Origin: Diplosphaera chodatii
Taxonomy: Eukaryota > Chlorophyta > Trebouxiophyceae > Prasiolales > Stichococcaceae
DNA length: 64,000 bases
Assembly: GCA_032358165.1 (NCBI GenBank)
Contig: JAALGY010000036.1
Span: forward strand, 186,001 to 250,000
Direction: 5' to 3'
Shown here: positions 36,791 to 48,400 of the stretch, one piece after another
How positions within the stretch are numbered: position 1 is the stretch's first letter
How the letters are laid out: each line of letters starts with the position of its first letter
The notes under the pieces: model-generated
Databases searched by the model: none
What the model saw: only the letters and a program-made list of their open reading frames with translations
What the model was told of the DNA's origin: nothing
Program-made: the position numbers and the translations under genes

Positions 36791-38388
36791 CTACTGCACT
36801 GATCCGATGTCTGCGTTGCTGCCCTGCTGTGCACGCCGCCTACGATACTCGGGTGATGCCGCCCACTTCTCATAGTCTGCCACCAATCTGCAATAGCAGC
36901 ATGTAGCAGGACAGTGACTACAGATGTCGCATATAGTGCCGCACGGCACTCAGTACCACAGGGTCTCGAGACAGCCATTCGTTTGATCACTTACCTGCCA
37001 ATGAAGGGGGGGAGCAGGCCCCTGACAAGCGCTCCAAGGACTGCGCTGCCGGTCGACTCGAGGAAAGCACGCGGCATGAAGCGAAAAGGCCCAATCACCT
37101 CGGACCACACCTCCAGGTCGAGGTGCCCCTGCACTTGCCCTGTGCCGAGGGCGCAATGTGTCAGGCTAGTGCAACTACATACGTGGCGCAGGTATGCAAG
37201 CAGCCTTACAACATGTGATGTGCGTCTGCACCTTTGCCCGGCGCCGAGACTGCTGTACTGCCGTTGCCATTCCCGGGCGCAGCCCCCTGGGCAGGATCCG
37301 CCGGCGTCCAGTTGAGGCGGGCCTGCAGACGGCCAGGCATGACACCTACCAATGACCCATGCGAGTTTCCAGAGAAGCACAGTCCTTGGCTGCCCCTCAA
37401 CGACTCAAAGCAAGGAGGCAATCCAGGAGGTGAGCTCGCCTGGAATGCGAGACTGAAGCGGCGGTTGAGGCCCAGTGACTCGACGAGCTCGCTGCCGCGC
37501 AGGCTCCAGTTTGTGGCCTCAATGATAACGGCGCTGTCGGCCGCGGTGCTGCCCTCGACTAGCTTCACGTTCACATGCACGAGTGGCTCCACCCAGACGT
37601 TCAATAGCTGCGTGACACAGTTTGGCTCAGGTTGGCTGACAGCGGCAGGATGCACGAAGGGCTCAAGCATACGCATGTGGGCAGAGACTCTGGACCACGC
37701 CAAGGTCGAGTCCGTGCAGATTTGCACAGGATTTACTGCTCATTTTCGTGCATTGAGCAGCCTGCATGAGGTGTTGCTGGCGGTCAACTCACTGATACTC
37801 TCGGCACTTGCAGTGCAAAAGCGCTGCCTCCCAGCGGCTTGATGAGCCCAGGATCCAGCTCGTAGTAATGCTCAACGGGCAACCTCATGTAAGCGTCAAG
37901 TCCAGTCTCCCCCCGGCGATCCTACAGCCGTGAAGGGACATGCACTAAGAAACGCGCAACTGCCTGCACATCACCACCTGCACTCGCATATGCAGGGCAT
38001 GCATGTCGAAGCTTGGTACCTGAACAGGTGACGATGAGCTCGCGCTGCCATGAATGTATGCAGGGTCTTTCAACTGATCTCGTGTGATGGGTGGCTCCAA
38101 GCTGAAGTCTGGACGCCACGAAGCTGCCGTTGTGCTGAAAGGCGACCTCACTCCTCTGCTGCGCCGACCTGCTGTGCCGCAGGTTCGCCACGATGGCCGG
38201 CCATCCCACATGCGCTGCCTGACATGCTGTCGCAGCGCGCTGCCGCCTTGTGCCCTCACGGCCCGAGAGACTTGTCGTTGAAGGGATCCTGCACAGGCGG
38301 CAGGCTTGCAAGTGTCGTTCCCATGAAGACAGAATATGTTAGAGAACTGTGCCGCGGGTAGGGTCCATGAACAGATGGTTGTGGACAT
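36791..38388 (-). CDS. DUF1997 family protein, probably plastid
   Basis: DUF1997 proteins occur in cyanobacteria, algae and plants; no reaction is known to me. Six exons in transcript order: 38388..38020, 37921..37793, 37607..37440, 37322..37232, 37139..36995, 36887..36791; 332 residues. Family features are DAYMRLPVEHYYELDPG, FALQVPRVSLLNVWVEPLV, a beta-rich middle, SLGLNRRFSLAF, then EVIGPFRFMPRAFLESTGSA, and the basic end ADYEKWAASPEYRRR. The fold probably resembles a START/polyketide-cyclase beta sheet (inference). The N-terminal exon is a single open frame rich in Ser/Arg/Ala, like a plastid transit peptide, and its start is uncertain. Intron 3 has a GC donor (37439-37438, gcgagc). Exon 3 begins at 37607 because only this acceptor restores the family alignment. 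Confidence 0.82.
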
Positions 38389-38993
38389 CACTTGCCTGAC
38401 GGACGCAGCGCCATCGCCATGCTGTTTGGCTAACGGCTGAACTCGTCAGTGTGCTGTCATGCTGCTGAGCAGTGCCAGTGGACACGGCACCAAAACTGCA
38501 CCAATGATCAGCTGTGCAAGTTCAGGGGTTCGCGGGGCCGCGACTGCGCATATGCATGCAGCTAGGAAGCAGCTATCTGCAGCAGGCTCTATCGGTTGAT
38601 GAAGTCAGTGTGTATCACAGTTTTGTTTCCGATGCACCATGGAGCCTTCAGGCCAGTCCCAGAAATCTTGCTCATGCATGCGCCTGAGATCCCTGCCGAA
38701 GACGTCGTGCACATCGGGTGATATAGATGTAACCACGCGCTGTGGCCAGACACGTCTGAATGCATGTCTGACGCTGATCCGAGGCCGCCTGCACCAGCCT
38801 CGAGTATTTGACTTGGCTGACATCTGGGAGCCTGCAGGTTCCCGTTTCAGTTTACTGTAACGAAGCGCTGCGTGCATGAGGACAGCATTGATGTTTTTAT
38901 GGTCTTGAGGCGTCTGATGTGACAGTGATTGATAACTTGCATCTCTGTCGCAGGTGTTGCGCATGCGTGCATGCTCACACCACATCGACCACG
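38389..38993. promoter_or_regulatory. Divergent intergenic region DUF1997/kinase
   Basis: About 600 bases with open frames on both strands (for example + 38639-38860 and - 38605-38985). Neither has a recognisable domain or convincing splice context. It may hold an unrecognised 5' exon of the kinase gene. Confidence 0.3.
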
Positions 38994-41900
38994 ATGATGG
39001 GCAAGGTAGAGCTTGGTTTCATCACCAGACATTATTGAGATGGCACGCTTCATCGTTGTTGGATACACATACAGTCATAATTACTCGGGCATGCCGGTCA
39101 CCTGCTGCGGGTGCAGAGGATCCATGACGATGCTGGTATGGTGGGCACTCTCGACAAGGACAACAACGCCGTCAATGTGCCAGATGGATGGGTCCGTGAA
39201 CGTGTGCTTGGTTTGCATGACATTGTGCATGGCTCAGCAGCAGGTTGCCTTCGCTCAAGCACAACATGACATCAGCAACATGCCGGTCCACAGGCAGCCA
39301 GGGAGGGAGCGCGCCTGATCGAGGGGCTAAAACTGGGCAAAGCCCTAGGCCAAGGCTTCCAGGTGTGCGGCCTGCAGCAACAAAGTTGTCAGTAGAGGTG
39401 TCGTAGTCTTGATAAATCGGCACCCAGTATGGTTACACAAAATTGTGATGGTTTTGCAGGGCGTCATCTATGAGCTGGTGGACACAGATGGGCGGCGGGC
39501 ACCCATCGGTGATTGTGCTGCAGAGCATGAGATCAACATGCACCATCACTGCTCAACCAAGCATATGCTGAGCAAGTGAAGCACATATAGGCTCGTGTTC
39601 ATGTCTTGTGCACAGTGTTGAAGGCTGCAAAGTCGGCTGCCCTTATCTCGGATATGGAACGAGAGTGGAATGCGGGCGTGCGAGTTGGGGCTCTGGCCCT
39701 GCCAAACGGCGAGCTGCCTGGCCTCATGAAGGTGAATCGACTGCCCAACGGCTGTTCTTTGGAGGAGTCACTACAGTTTTGCACTGAAGTCGGCCACCCA
39801 GCAGTAGCCGCCCTTGCGGCGGTGTACACAGCCCACCTATGTATGCTGTCACTGCATGGTGCAGGTCGGCCCTGCGCTGCGCAACTCGCAGGGCAAACTG
39901 GTTGGTAGGTCACGAGCCCTATTGTGTGCACCTAGCCATTCGATACGTGGAAACTACTTCATGTGCACAGCAGCACATTGAGCATCCATACACTTGCCCT
40001 GCTTCCTAACAGCCCTTCGTATGTCCTTGGATCCAGGCCAAGTGCTGGAACGCATCAATGGCAGGAGCTGCTCAAAGGTCATATCCCAGAAGTCCTTCAA
40101 CGACGTTTGGTACATCCGATCCATGCTGAGCCAGACTTTTGTGGCGATCGATGCTGCGCAGCGGGCCTACGGGTGTGTGCACATTCTGTGCTTGTTCCCT
40201 GCTTCTCCCCAAAGTTGTGCAGTCCAATCCGTCGTGCTGAGTCCTGCCACATGCACCTCTTGCGGAGACACATGTTGAACTTCAGTGATGTTGGGCAGGT
40301 TCCATCACTACGACCTGCGGCTGGACAACATCATGGAACACTCACCCTCTCCTGAGGACTGTGCTCGAGATGAGCTGTCCTGCTTTGTCATGGGACAATG
40401 CCACACAGATGATGCCAGCCGCAAGCAGAGGTAGTGCCCTCTTCATGCATGCCTGGCAGCGACCTGATCTAATGCAGGCATCAATGCTGCATGTCCATGC
40501 TCTTCCCAGGCACAGATAGGCCAGCAGACGTGCACAAAGGTGTGGCCGAGTGCAGGACTTCCGAGATGCAGTTCAAAGTCATCGACTATGGACTGACCAA
40601 GTGAGTGCAGAGGGAGAGCATTGCAGCTTTTGCAAGCTGACACGCTTCAATTGCAAGCAACCCTGCTGACATGAGCTGTGCTGGCTGCAGGTTCGATGGT
40701 GCGCATGCTCCTGCCGTGTTGAAGGCTGGTAGTCATCCGCAGGGTTTGGACATGGCTCACTGCATATGATACCGGTGCATACCATCTCGCTTCGACTTGT
40801 AGCTGAATGCTTGCTGTAGACAATTATTCAATGGCGCGTGGGTGGCTGGAGAAAGGAAGTGTTGGAGAGCTGGCGGCTGACAACTTGTCGATGGTGAGTT
40901 TGTCAGCATAACCCTCCACCAATTGTCAGGCCAAAACCTATGCAAGGAGCTCCGCCACACCCCCAAGCCTCATCGGTGCAGGAGGGTAGTGTAGTGGAAG
41001 ACAGCACAGTCGAGAAAGCTGCAGACCCAAACAAGCTGGTTGGGATGGAATGGTGAGTGCTCTACAGTGCAACACTGGAGCACCAGATGCTTGTCACATG
41101 GGGTTCCAGAAAAGACATACAACTAGCTGTGCAGCAAGGTGCTGCACTGCACGCGCAGGCTGCACAAGTCCGCATGGAGAGGCAAGGGCGACTGCTATCA
41201 TATTGTGAGTGTCACTCCCAATCATCACACTAGCAGACGTGCTGCTCATGTCTGCGGAAGTACTGCGCGTCTGTACTCCAGACGCTTTCAGATGGCTTGC
41301 TGGACACTGACATGCAGCTACTGGACCTAAGCCGCGCCATTTACGGCCGCACATGGTTGCCACAGCCCTAGCTTGCATGCTGGCTGATCTGGCAGTGTTT
41401 TTCATGAGCTGTTCCCGACGTGTTATTTCCTTCCTTGAACGGCACGGTGCCATGGTCTGCAGGCCACGTGAGGATGCTGTGCCAGTCTACCTGCTCATGG
41501 CGCTGATCAACCACACCTGCAGTACGCTTTCTCACAGTTTGTGGTGGTGCACTAGGTCATGTCATGCAATATGTACTCTACGGAAGGAGCCCTATATCTG
41601 TATCTGCAACCCTATATTGTTGCCAAAGCAGCATTGCCATCAAATGGCTCTGCCTAAACGTTTGGTGGCCATGGGAATGTGAGGAGTGCTGGTCGCAGGT
41701 GTGGTGCCGCAGTCCTTCTTCACACCACGACCAGAGGCGGGCACCCAGGGCGAGACGCCGGCGGACCGTGTGGCAGAGGCTGTCATGAGCAGGTCGGAGG
41801 CGGGCTTCCCGCGCCGCTTCACCATCAAGGAGGAGTCACGCACCCCGCTGGGCCGCGCATGGCAAGGCTACCTTCGGTGCGAGGTTGCCTCGGAGAGCAT

Positions 41901-42462
41901 GGCTGCTGTCAAGTATCAAAGTCGGAATTGCAACTGCTCAAGCCTGTTGAGTGAACCATGCCAAGGAAACTCACACCTTCATGCAGCTGGCATCAGTGCC
42001 GTTGGTGTTGCACGATCTTGCTGGAGGTGGGCTCCCATTGCTTTGAAGGCTCTGTAGCGGTGGATGCAGGTGGTCCCTTGTCCGGCGAGCAGCCCGTGAC
42101 ATGAAGGCATGGCAGTAAGTGCAGATCTTGTAGGCATGCCTGGCCCGCTGCTGATCAAGCCTGCATAAGCTCTGCTCCAGTGCGATACACAAAGATGTTT
42201 GAGGGCAAGTGGAGGTGCATATGCTGCTGCAGCTGGCCGTCGAACAGCGGGCTAAGGGCTGCCGAGGCGCTGCAGTCGGCGTTCTTCAATGCAAGTGCGC
42301 AGATGTCTTGGCCATCGGCGGCACAAGTGCATGGGGGTGACAAGCACTATCATCCTGCATGTATGATGTTACGTTGGCAAGCAGCGCTGCCCACGTTGCA
42401 TGACGCCCTAATCACTGCCCGCAGCCCTGGATGACCACCGGCGCCAGCTGGACACCTCGTGA
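38994..42462 (+). CDS. Atypical protein kinase-like protein
   Basis: The kinase lobe is clear although the family is not one I can name. Exons, all phase-consistent: 38994..39005 and 39117..39203 (both tentative), 39294..39362, 39460..39508, 39616..39731, 39865..39904, 40037..40172, 40299..40430, 40520..40600, 40691..40728, 40820..40893, 40982..41052, 41159..41204, 41282..41355, 41463..41521, 41699..41876, 41987..42069, 42181..42336, 42425..42462; about 512 residues. The glycine loop is LGKALGQGFQG, the VAIK-type lysine lies in VLKAAKS, the catalytic loop is FHHYDLRLDNIME, and DYG in VIDYGLTK replaces DFG. C-lobe segments include WRGKGDCYHI and GRTWPREDAVPVYLLMALI. The catalytic loop has Arg where Lys is usual. 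The last three exons are lower confidence. Phase across 41355/41463 joins what could look like a separate downstream gene. Confidence 0.65.
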
Positions 42463-42804
42463 GCCGCTTCTGCTGAGTCGCGTCCGAGGGCTTGGTGCAC
42501 CTGAGCTGCAGCAAGGCGTACACATGCCCTCCTGTGCATGCACGATGTTCACGTAAACTCTTGAACACCCGGTACAATTCCCACACCTTCGCTACAGCTA
42601 CACACCTGGCATCCCCGTACAGGTGTTTCATGCCATGCATACTGTTGCAGCTGTGTGCCCAACCGCAGATCAGCTCGGTCGCTGTGTTGCACGCTTGCTG
42701 GTGGTCGGTCAAAGCATTGATCGCAGTGTGGTGCCTCCTTGCACGGGGCGCGGCGCTGCCGACCAGCAGAGCAGGGGCAGTGCAACGCATGCAAGCATAT
42801 CAGC
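42463..42804. other. Intergenic region kinase/membrane protein
   Basis: About 340 bases between two genes on the + strand. Open frames on both strands look random. No element is recognised. Confidence 0.35.
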
Positions 42805-44971
42805 ATGAGTCTTCCAGATGTAGAAGCGCGGCATGAGCCGGAACCGATGGATCCGCTGTACCGCAGTATGCCCAGGCTGGCGGGCATGGACTGGTTCATC
42901 AGGTTTCAACCTGCGTGATGCAGTCTGCGCAGCATGCATGGGCCAGACCCCCTGCATGGCATCACGCAGCGTCCGCAGACTCCTACGCACCCCCAATGGT
43001 CTTGCTCTGTTGCGCAGGTTCTGGCGCTACTTTGACAGCAGGCTGTCGGCGGTGCGCTACCTCATTGCAGCCTGTGCTTTCTACGGAGGTGAGGTCTTTT
43101 CTGCGTGGAGGAGTGGATGTTACTATTACATTACTACACCAGGCTAAGCCGCGCTCTGATCGCTGCCCAAGTTGCTAGCTATGTATGCGACCAGTATCCT
43201 TGCTTGCTGAATGCAGGCATTTGCTTTTTGATTGGCGCGGTCTGCGCCGCGGTGCCAGCCATTGTGGACGTCTATACTGGGGGCTTTCAAACGTACGCTT
43301 GGACCGTGACGTTCACGTTCTTCATCGGGTGGGCCAGGACAGTCTGCACACTGTTGTCCTCGGACAGACCCTTGCACATGTTCTGCAAGAACTGCACTCC
43401 GCCTGATCATGCGCTGTGCCTGCTCTGTAGGTCGTATCTGTTCACCTTGGGGTGTTTCTTGCTATCTGTGGAGGCCATCAACCGTGAGTACCCGGTGGAA
43501 TATGGACAGTGGAAGGCAGGGCAGCGGCCCCGCAAGCCGCGCTTTCGCTTCCTGTGGTGCGCACTCCCGTGCAAGGCGATCTCCACACTGTAGGGCTGCA
43601 TTCGGTACGACTGAACAGAGCCGTCGTATGCTCGTGATTGTTTACTGTTCACCTGCAGGATGGACCCCTCGAATTTGGGATGGTGAGCAGTTGAAATGTG
43701 CAGTAAGGAGAACCGCCGCACTTTCCCTCAAGCTTGCACGTGCACACAGGTGTTTGTTCCTTGAACTCAAGCAACCTTGTGGTCAACGCAGGTGGGGTGG
43801 CGTCTCGTGTAAGTGGTGCAGCACCCACCAGTGGCAGCACATTGCCTGTGAGTTCGTTGAGACACGTCTGATGTGAACACAGCTGGGGGTTCTGTGCACC
43901 CGCAGACACCTTCGGAGCCTTGCTGTATAATGTCGGTACCACAGCAAGCCTATCCACATGCTTTGATGGCGTGACCTTCTCTGACAAGATGATCAAATAT
44001 CTAACCTACCTCCCATTCTTGCTCGGTGAGCCCTGGGTTTGCACCTGCAACTGTGTACAGTTGGTGCTCCTGCGTATTCGGTGGTGCAGTGGTCAGTGCT
44101 TCACATGCGCATTCCATGCGAACCGCGCGCTCAGACAATCACTGGATCTTTTTGACTGCACAGGTGGCCCCTTCTTCTTCGCCTCGGGTGTACTGTACTG
44201 CATCGAGTTCACTGGGCCGAATGTGCTGAAAGGTGGGGCTGGTGACCATCTGGCAGACAGGTGCTTTGCTTGCAGTCTTGCTGTAGTGGCCCACCTGCTG
44301 ACAGACTGGACTGGACACGCTGCAGGCGCGCTGCCAATACCCGGCCTCGTCAAGCGTGACGACCTCAACACCTTCACTTACTGGGTGTGCTACCAATGTC
44401 GACATGCATGACTAATCTAAGAGACCATTGCGTGTTGTGGTTGTGACAAGTCGCCCTGATCCCTGTGCAGGTCAATTTCTGCAACTTCTGGGGGGGTCTG
44501 CTGTTCATGGTTTCCGGCTTCTGGGGCTTCGCATACGAACACATCTCTGTGTGGCAGTGGCGCATCCAGAACCTGATCGGATTCGGCGTCGGCGCTGTGG
44601 TACGCCTCCCGACGCCATCCTCACATGCCCCGCCATGTGCTTGAGCTTGCATTGCTGCCTTTCTGCACACTGTCAGCCGTGGAACTCACGTGTCATGCTC
44701 ACTGGTGTGCTTACACTGCAACATGCTCATATGCATGCTGGCTGACTTTGGTGTGTTGCTGAACGTCTGCCTGCAGTTCTTCTCGACTGCTGGCCTGCTG
44801 CTGTTTGTGCAAATGAGCCTAGCCCGCTGCTGCCCGTCCCCCGAGGCAGATGTGCCTCTGGCGCTGAAGCAAGCGGACACGACCAGCAGCAGCGAGCCGC
44901 ACTCGCCGCAGTCAGCCCCGGTCAGCGCCAGCAGCAGCTACACCTCACGCCAGCATCTGCTGAAGGTCTAG
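42805..44971 (+). CDS. Polytopic membrane protein of unknown function
   Basis: I do not recognise the family. Eleven exons: 42805..42902, 43018..43088, 43217..43328, 43431..43556, 43659..43682, 43792..43808, 43906..44025, 44164..44232, 44326..44384, 44471..44599, 44777..44971; 339 residues. Seven or so hydrophobic segments are visible, such as SAVRYLIAACAFYG, GICFLIGAVCAAVPAIV, WTVTFTFFIGSYLFTLGCFL, FWGGLLFMVSGFWGFAYEHI and FFSTAGLLLFVQM. Loops carry aromatic and charged residues (FLWMDPSNLGWWGGVSYTFG; PGLVKRDDLNTFTYW). The C-terminal tail of about 45 residues is polar and Ser-rich, so probably cytosolic. Two very short exons (24 and 17 bases) are needed to keep the frame; both have good splice sites. 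The start is the first ATG before a conserved-looking MDPLYRSMPRLAGMDWF. No signal peptide is obvious. Confidence 0.72.
43792..43808 (+). other. 17-base microexon of the membrane-protein gene
   Basis: This exon contributes five whole codons plus split codons at both ends. It is bounded by AG at 43790-43791 and GTAAGT after 43808. Skipping it would shift the frame before the hydrophobic segment in the following exon, so it appears required. Confidence 0.6.
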
Positions 44972-45476
44972 TGGCTGCCGTAGCATCACTATGAAGCAGA
45001 GCACATCAGTTGCGGGCAAGTTGACATATACTACACGAGCACTTGCCGGCATTTGCACCTGATGTTGTTGACAATTGCATTCTAAGGACGGGGTTCCGAC
45101 GCTTTCCATTGTGACTGGCTTGTGTACTGCTGCCTCCACAGGGTGGTGACTTAGAGCAGCCCCTGCTGCCGCGTAATTAGGCTATTCAGGGTTCAAGTGG
45201 GGCCACATGCACACGGTGATTTGGTTTAGGCTCTGCTGCATACTACATTTGCAGCTGTTTTCGGCAGTTCCCGTGTTTTTGGTTTTCTGGTTTCATGCTG
45301 TCGGGGTTCAATGGTATTGCAATCAGAAAGGCATAAGACTCCGCCAAGGCTCAACAGCAACATAGGTTCATATGACACAACGGCTGAGCACACCTCCACT
45401 GCTACAACCGACAATAAGGTTGATTGATCAACGCGGCTACATGCATGCATGACATCTTGCTAGCGGTCGTACTGGT
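44972..45476. other. Convergent intergenic region membrane protein/CxxC protein
   Basis: About 500 bases between convergent stops, expected to be two 3' UTRs. No further feature is seen. Confidence 0.45.
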
Positions 45477-48400
45477 TCACTGGCATATCACTGGCATGCA
45501 AATGGCGTCCATGCCATTGGGGCGCAGGCCCGCAGGCTGTGGCATGGCGGCCTCACCATTTCTAGACGGCCTGGGACTGCCCTGTGTAGAGTGCAAACTG
45601 TTGTTGCCCTCGCGCTGCCGGTCAGTCTGTGCTGCCTGCGACGCTGTTGGCGTTGCAGGAACGTTCTCCTCGCCTGCTGCACCGTGCCCAAGCCTGGAGC
45701 ACACCTCGCAAGCAGCCGGCAAGGGCGTGGCCAGCTGCTCAGCGGACAGGTCGCCCGCGGCACAGCAGCCGCCTGCCACCACGTCAGGTGCGTCGGGGGC
45801 GGGCGGCCGCTTGAGGATGCTGCGCGGGGCCGGGGCGGCTGCCGTCGCCGCTGCAGCGGCGGGGGCGTCTTCTGCTGGCGGCGAGGTGCGGGGCGCAGAC
45901 AGGCGGCGGCGCAGCCCCTTGAACGCGCGCCACTCCACCTCCAGCTGCGCCTGCAGCACCTTGGCCGCCGGCTGACCCAGCGCCGCCAGGGCTTTCTCCG
46001 CCGCCTGCGGTTGCAATTGGGTGTAGGCCTCACGTAATCAGCGGGGCAGTGCCAGACTGCATGGGGTGTTGGTGTGCCAAGCAGCGGGCATGTGCACAGC
46101 ATGCCAGGAACATGCTGCGCCCAGCGTCCTGGGCGGCCACCTGCGGCAGGCCGGCGAGGTGCGCGGCGGCGGTGTCGGCCGTCATCGCGACTCCCACAAA
46201 GTCGACGGCGGCCCAGGGCGCGCCGCCCGCCCACTGCCGCGCCAGCTTGCCATTCAGAAACGCCTCCCGCAGCTCCTGCTCCGCTGCAGCGCGGCCCCCC
46301 ACCTTGGGCACCCCCGCCTGGCGGCAAATTACAGAGTCAGGAGCCCAATGACTCACACGACGCCCAGGCAGAATGCAGCGGCATGGGCTGTAGCACCACG
46401 ATCCGGCCGGCCAGCTGCCGCGAGATGATGTCATGTGGCTGAGAGTCCCATGGACGTTTGCTGTGGATGTTTCTGTGGATGTTTGCAGAAGGAGTGAAGC
46501 AGTACACACCGCGATGCGAGCAACCGCAGCGGTCAGCGGCTTCCTGCGCTCGAACTTCAGGCTGCGCGGGATCTCGGGCAACTGCGTGCACACCATTGGC
46601 AGCGTCAGCAACCTGCTGCAATGAGGGACCCAAGCGACACGAAGCTAGAGCATATCAGCGGGTGCACACCTAGACTAGGCAATGAAGCTCACCTGCGCTG
46701 CGTGCAACTTTGATGGGGGACTGCCACCGGCGGCTGGGCAGGCGGGCCATGCTGTGATGCCGCCCAGCCTGTGCAGTCAGACGACACCTGTTTGTCACGT
46801 GGATCTCTGCCAAGAGTTCTGTTGCTGTGACAGTTTTTGAGCATGTTTCTTTGGCCTTACGATGCAACGCAGATCGGCCAGTCATGTACTGCACGGTGTT
46901 TCAGGTCCATTGCAGCAGCATGCACCACTGGGGATCACAGCCTTGACCACTCGTACCGGGCGCGGGTGGCGGCCTTCGCCTTCTCCTGGGTGCCCTGGCC
47001 GCGGGGCGAGGTGTGCTGCGGGGCCGGCGGCGCGGGGTGGCAGGGCCGGCCGGCGCCGCTGGAGGGCCCCTCCACCAGCGCCTCCCGGAATGTCACCTGC
47101 CACGTACATGTGAAGCTGTTTTCGACACAACCCTCGAGCATAAGACACCAGGTGCCGTGAACACCAGCGTGCATCATTGGGCAGCGAATCAGCCGTTGGG
47201 GTCACCCGCTTCACGGTGCCGGCGGCGCTGCCGGTGCTGGGCGGCGTCGCGAGGCTCCCCGGCGGCGAGGCGCCCTGCGGCGTGTGCTCCTCGACCCCTC
47301 CCGCAGGGCTGCCTGCTGCGCTGGGCCCAGCTGCTGGAGCAGCCACAGCGCCCGCTGTCGGGCTGCTGAGGGGTGGGCAGCCCGCCGCCGTGACAGCACC
47401 CGCCTGCACGGCATGTGCATTGTGTGCCGGCTGACATGTGCCACAGGGAAGTGGACACAGCCGCGATGACGGTCCTACACCAGTCCGTCCTAATACTAAA
47501 AACCATGCACCCACGCTTCAAGGGAGCCACAAAGCAAGGGCGTGACGCACTGGTGCGGTCGACACCTGTGCAGCCGGGCTGGCCGCAGCCAGCGGCATCC
47601 TGACGACCAGCCGCTTGCCGCCGCCCAGCTGCGGGCTGGACTGCATGAAGGCCAGCGCCCGTGCCGCGTGGCCCAGGCCCCGCCTCGGGGCATGCCTCGC
47701 CAGCGGCACCCGCTTGAAGCGCGCCTGGGAAAGCATTGCTTGGGCAGCTGAGTGTCACCCAGTTTGCATCGTGATACCAGAGCACACTCCAGATGCAGCA
47801 CCGAGACATACATCGCTGCATGCTGTCTGCATTGTACCCGTGGTCCCCTGAGCACACCTTGGGGTTGGGGCAGGAGTGCACACGCCGGCGCAGGGACGGC
47901 TGCTGGGCGCACACGGCGCCGGCGGCCTCGCTGCACACCTCCAGCGGCGACGCCACAGCGAGGCTGTGAGTCCCGGCCGCCGGCGCGCGCGGCGGCGTCG
48001 CGGTGACGGTGTCTGCCGACGGCTGCTGCGGGCTGTGCGCGAGCGGCGGCAGCGGCCAGGCCAGCGCGGCGGCGGCGGCGCCGCCCGGGGCGTCCGGCGG
48101 CGGGGGGCTGGGGTGCCCTGGGGCCGGCTGCGGCGTCAGCAGCCGCGTGGTGACCTGGGGGCTGCCTGGCGACGAGCACTGCGGCGCTGCATCATCCGCT
48201 GCTTCAGTGGGCGAGTCGGCAGCCGGTGCCACTGGAGGCAGCGCTGCGACCGCTGCTGGAGGCGCCGATGTCGTCGCTGCTTCCTGCTGCGCCTCCTCCT
48301 CGAAGGCAGCGCAGAGATTTGCCGCGATGGGCAGGTAAGGCCGAGACGCGGGGTCAGGCGGCGGTGGGCAGGCGTCCTTGCTGCGGGGTGCCAGCTGTGG

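Noticed and set aside
38605..38985. 126-codon minus-strand ORF between DUF1997 and the kinase
   Set aside because: No domain, no good splice context and mixed composition; probably chance.
41205..41236. 32-base intron in the kinase gene ending at 41236
   Set aside because: Below the size of any other intron here; the acceptor at 41281 gives 77 bases and keeps the frame.
41353..41682. ORF beginning MVATALACMLADLAVFF as a separate small membrane protein
   Set aside because: It crosses a splice donor and acceptor of the kinase gene; the in-phase join TW/PREDAVP gives a better product.
45488..46327. Long minus-strand frame (280 codons) over the end of the CxxC gene
   Set aside because: It runs through two introns in the wrong frame and is Arg/Pro-rich, a shadow of the GC-rich real exons.
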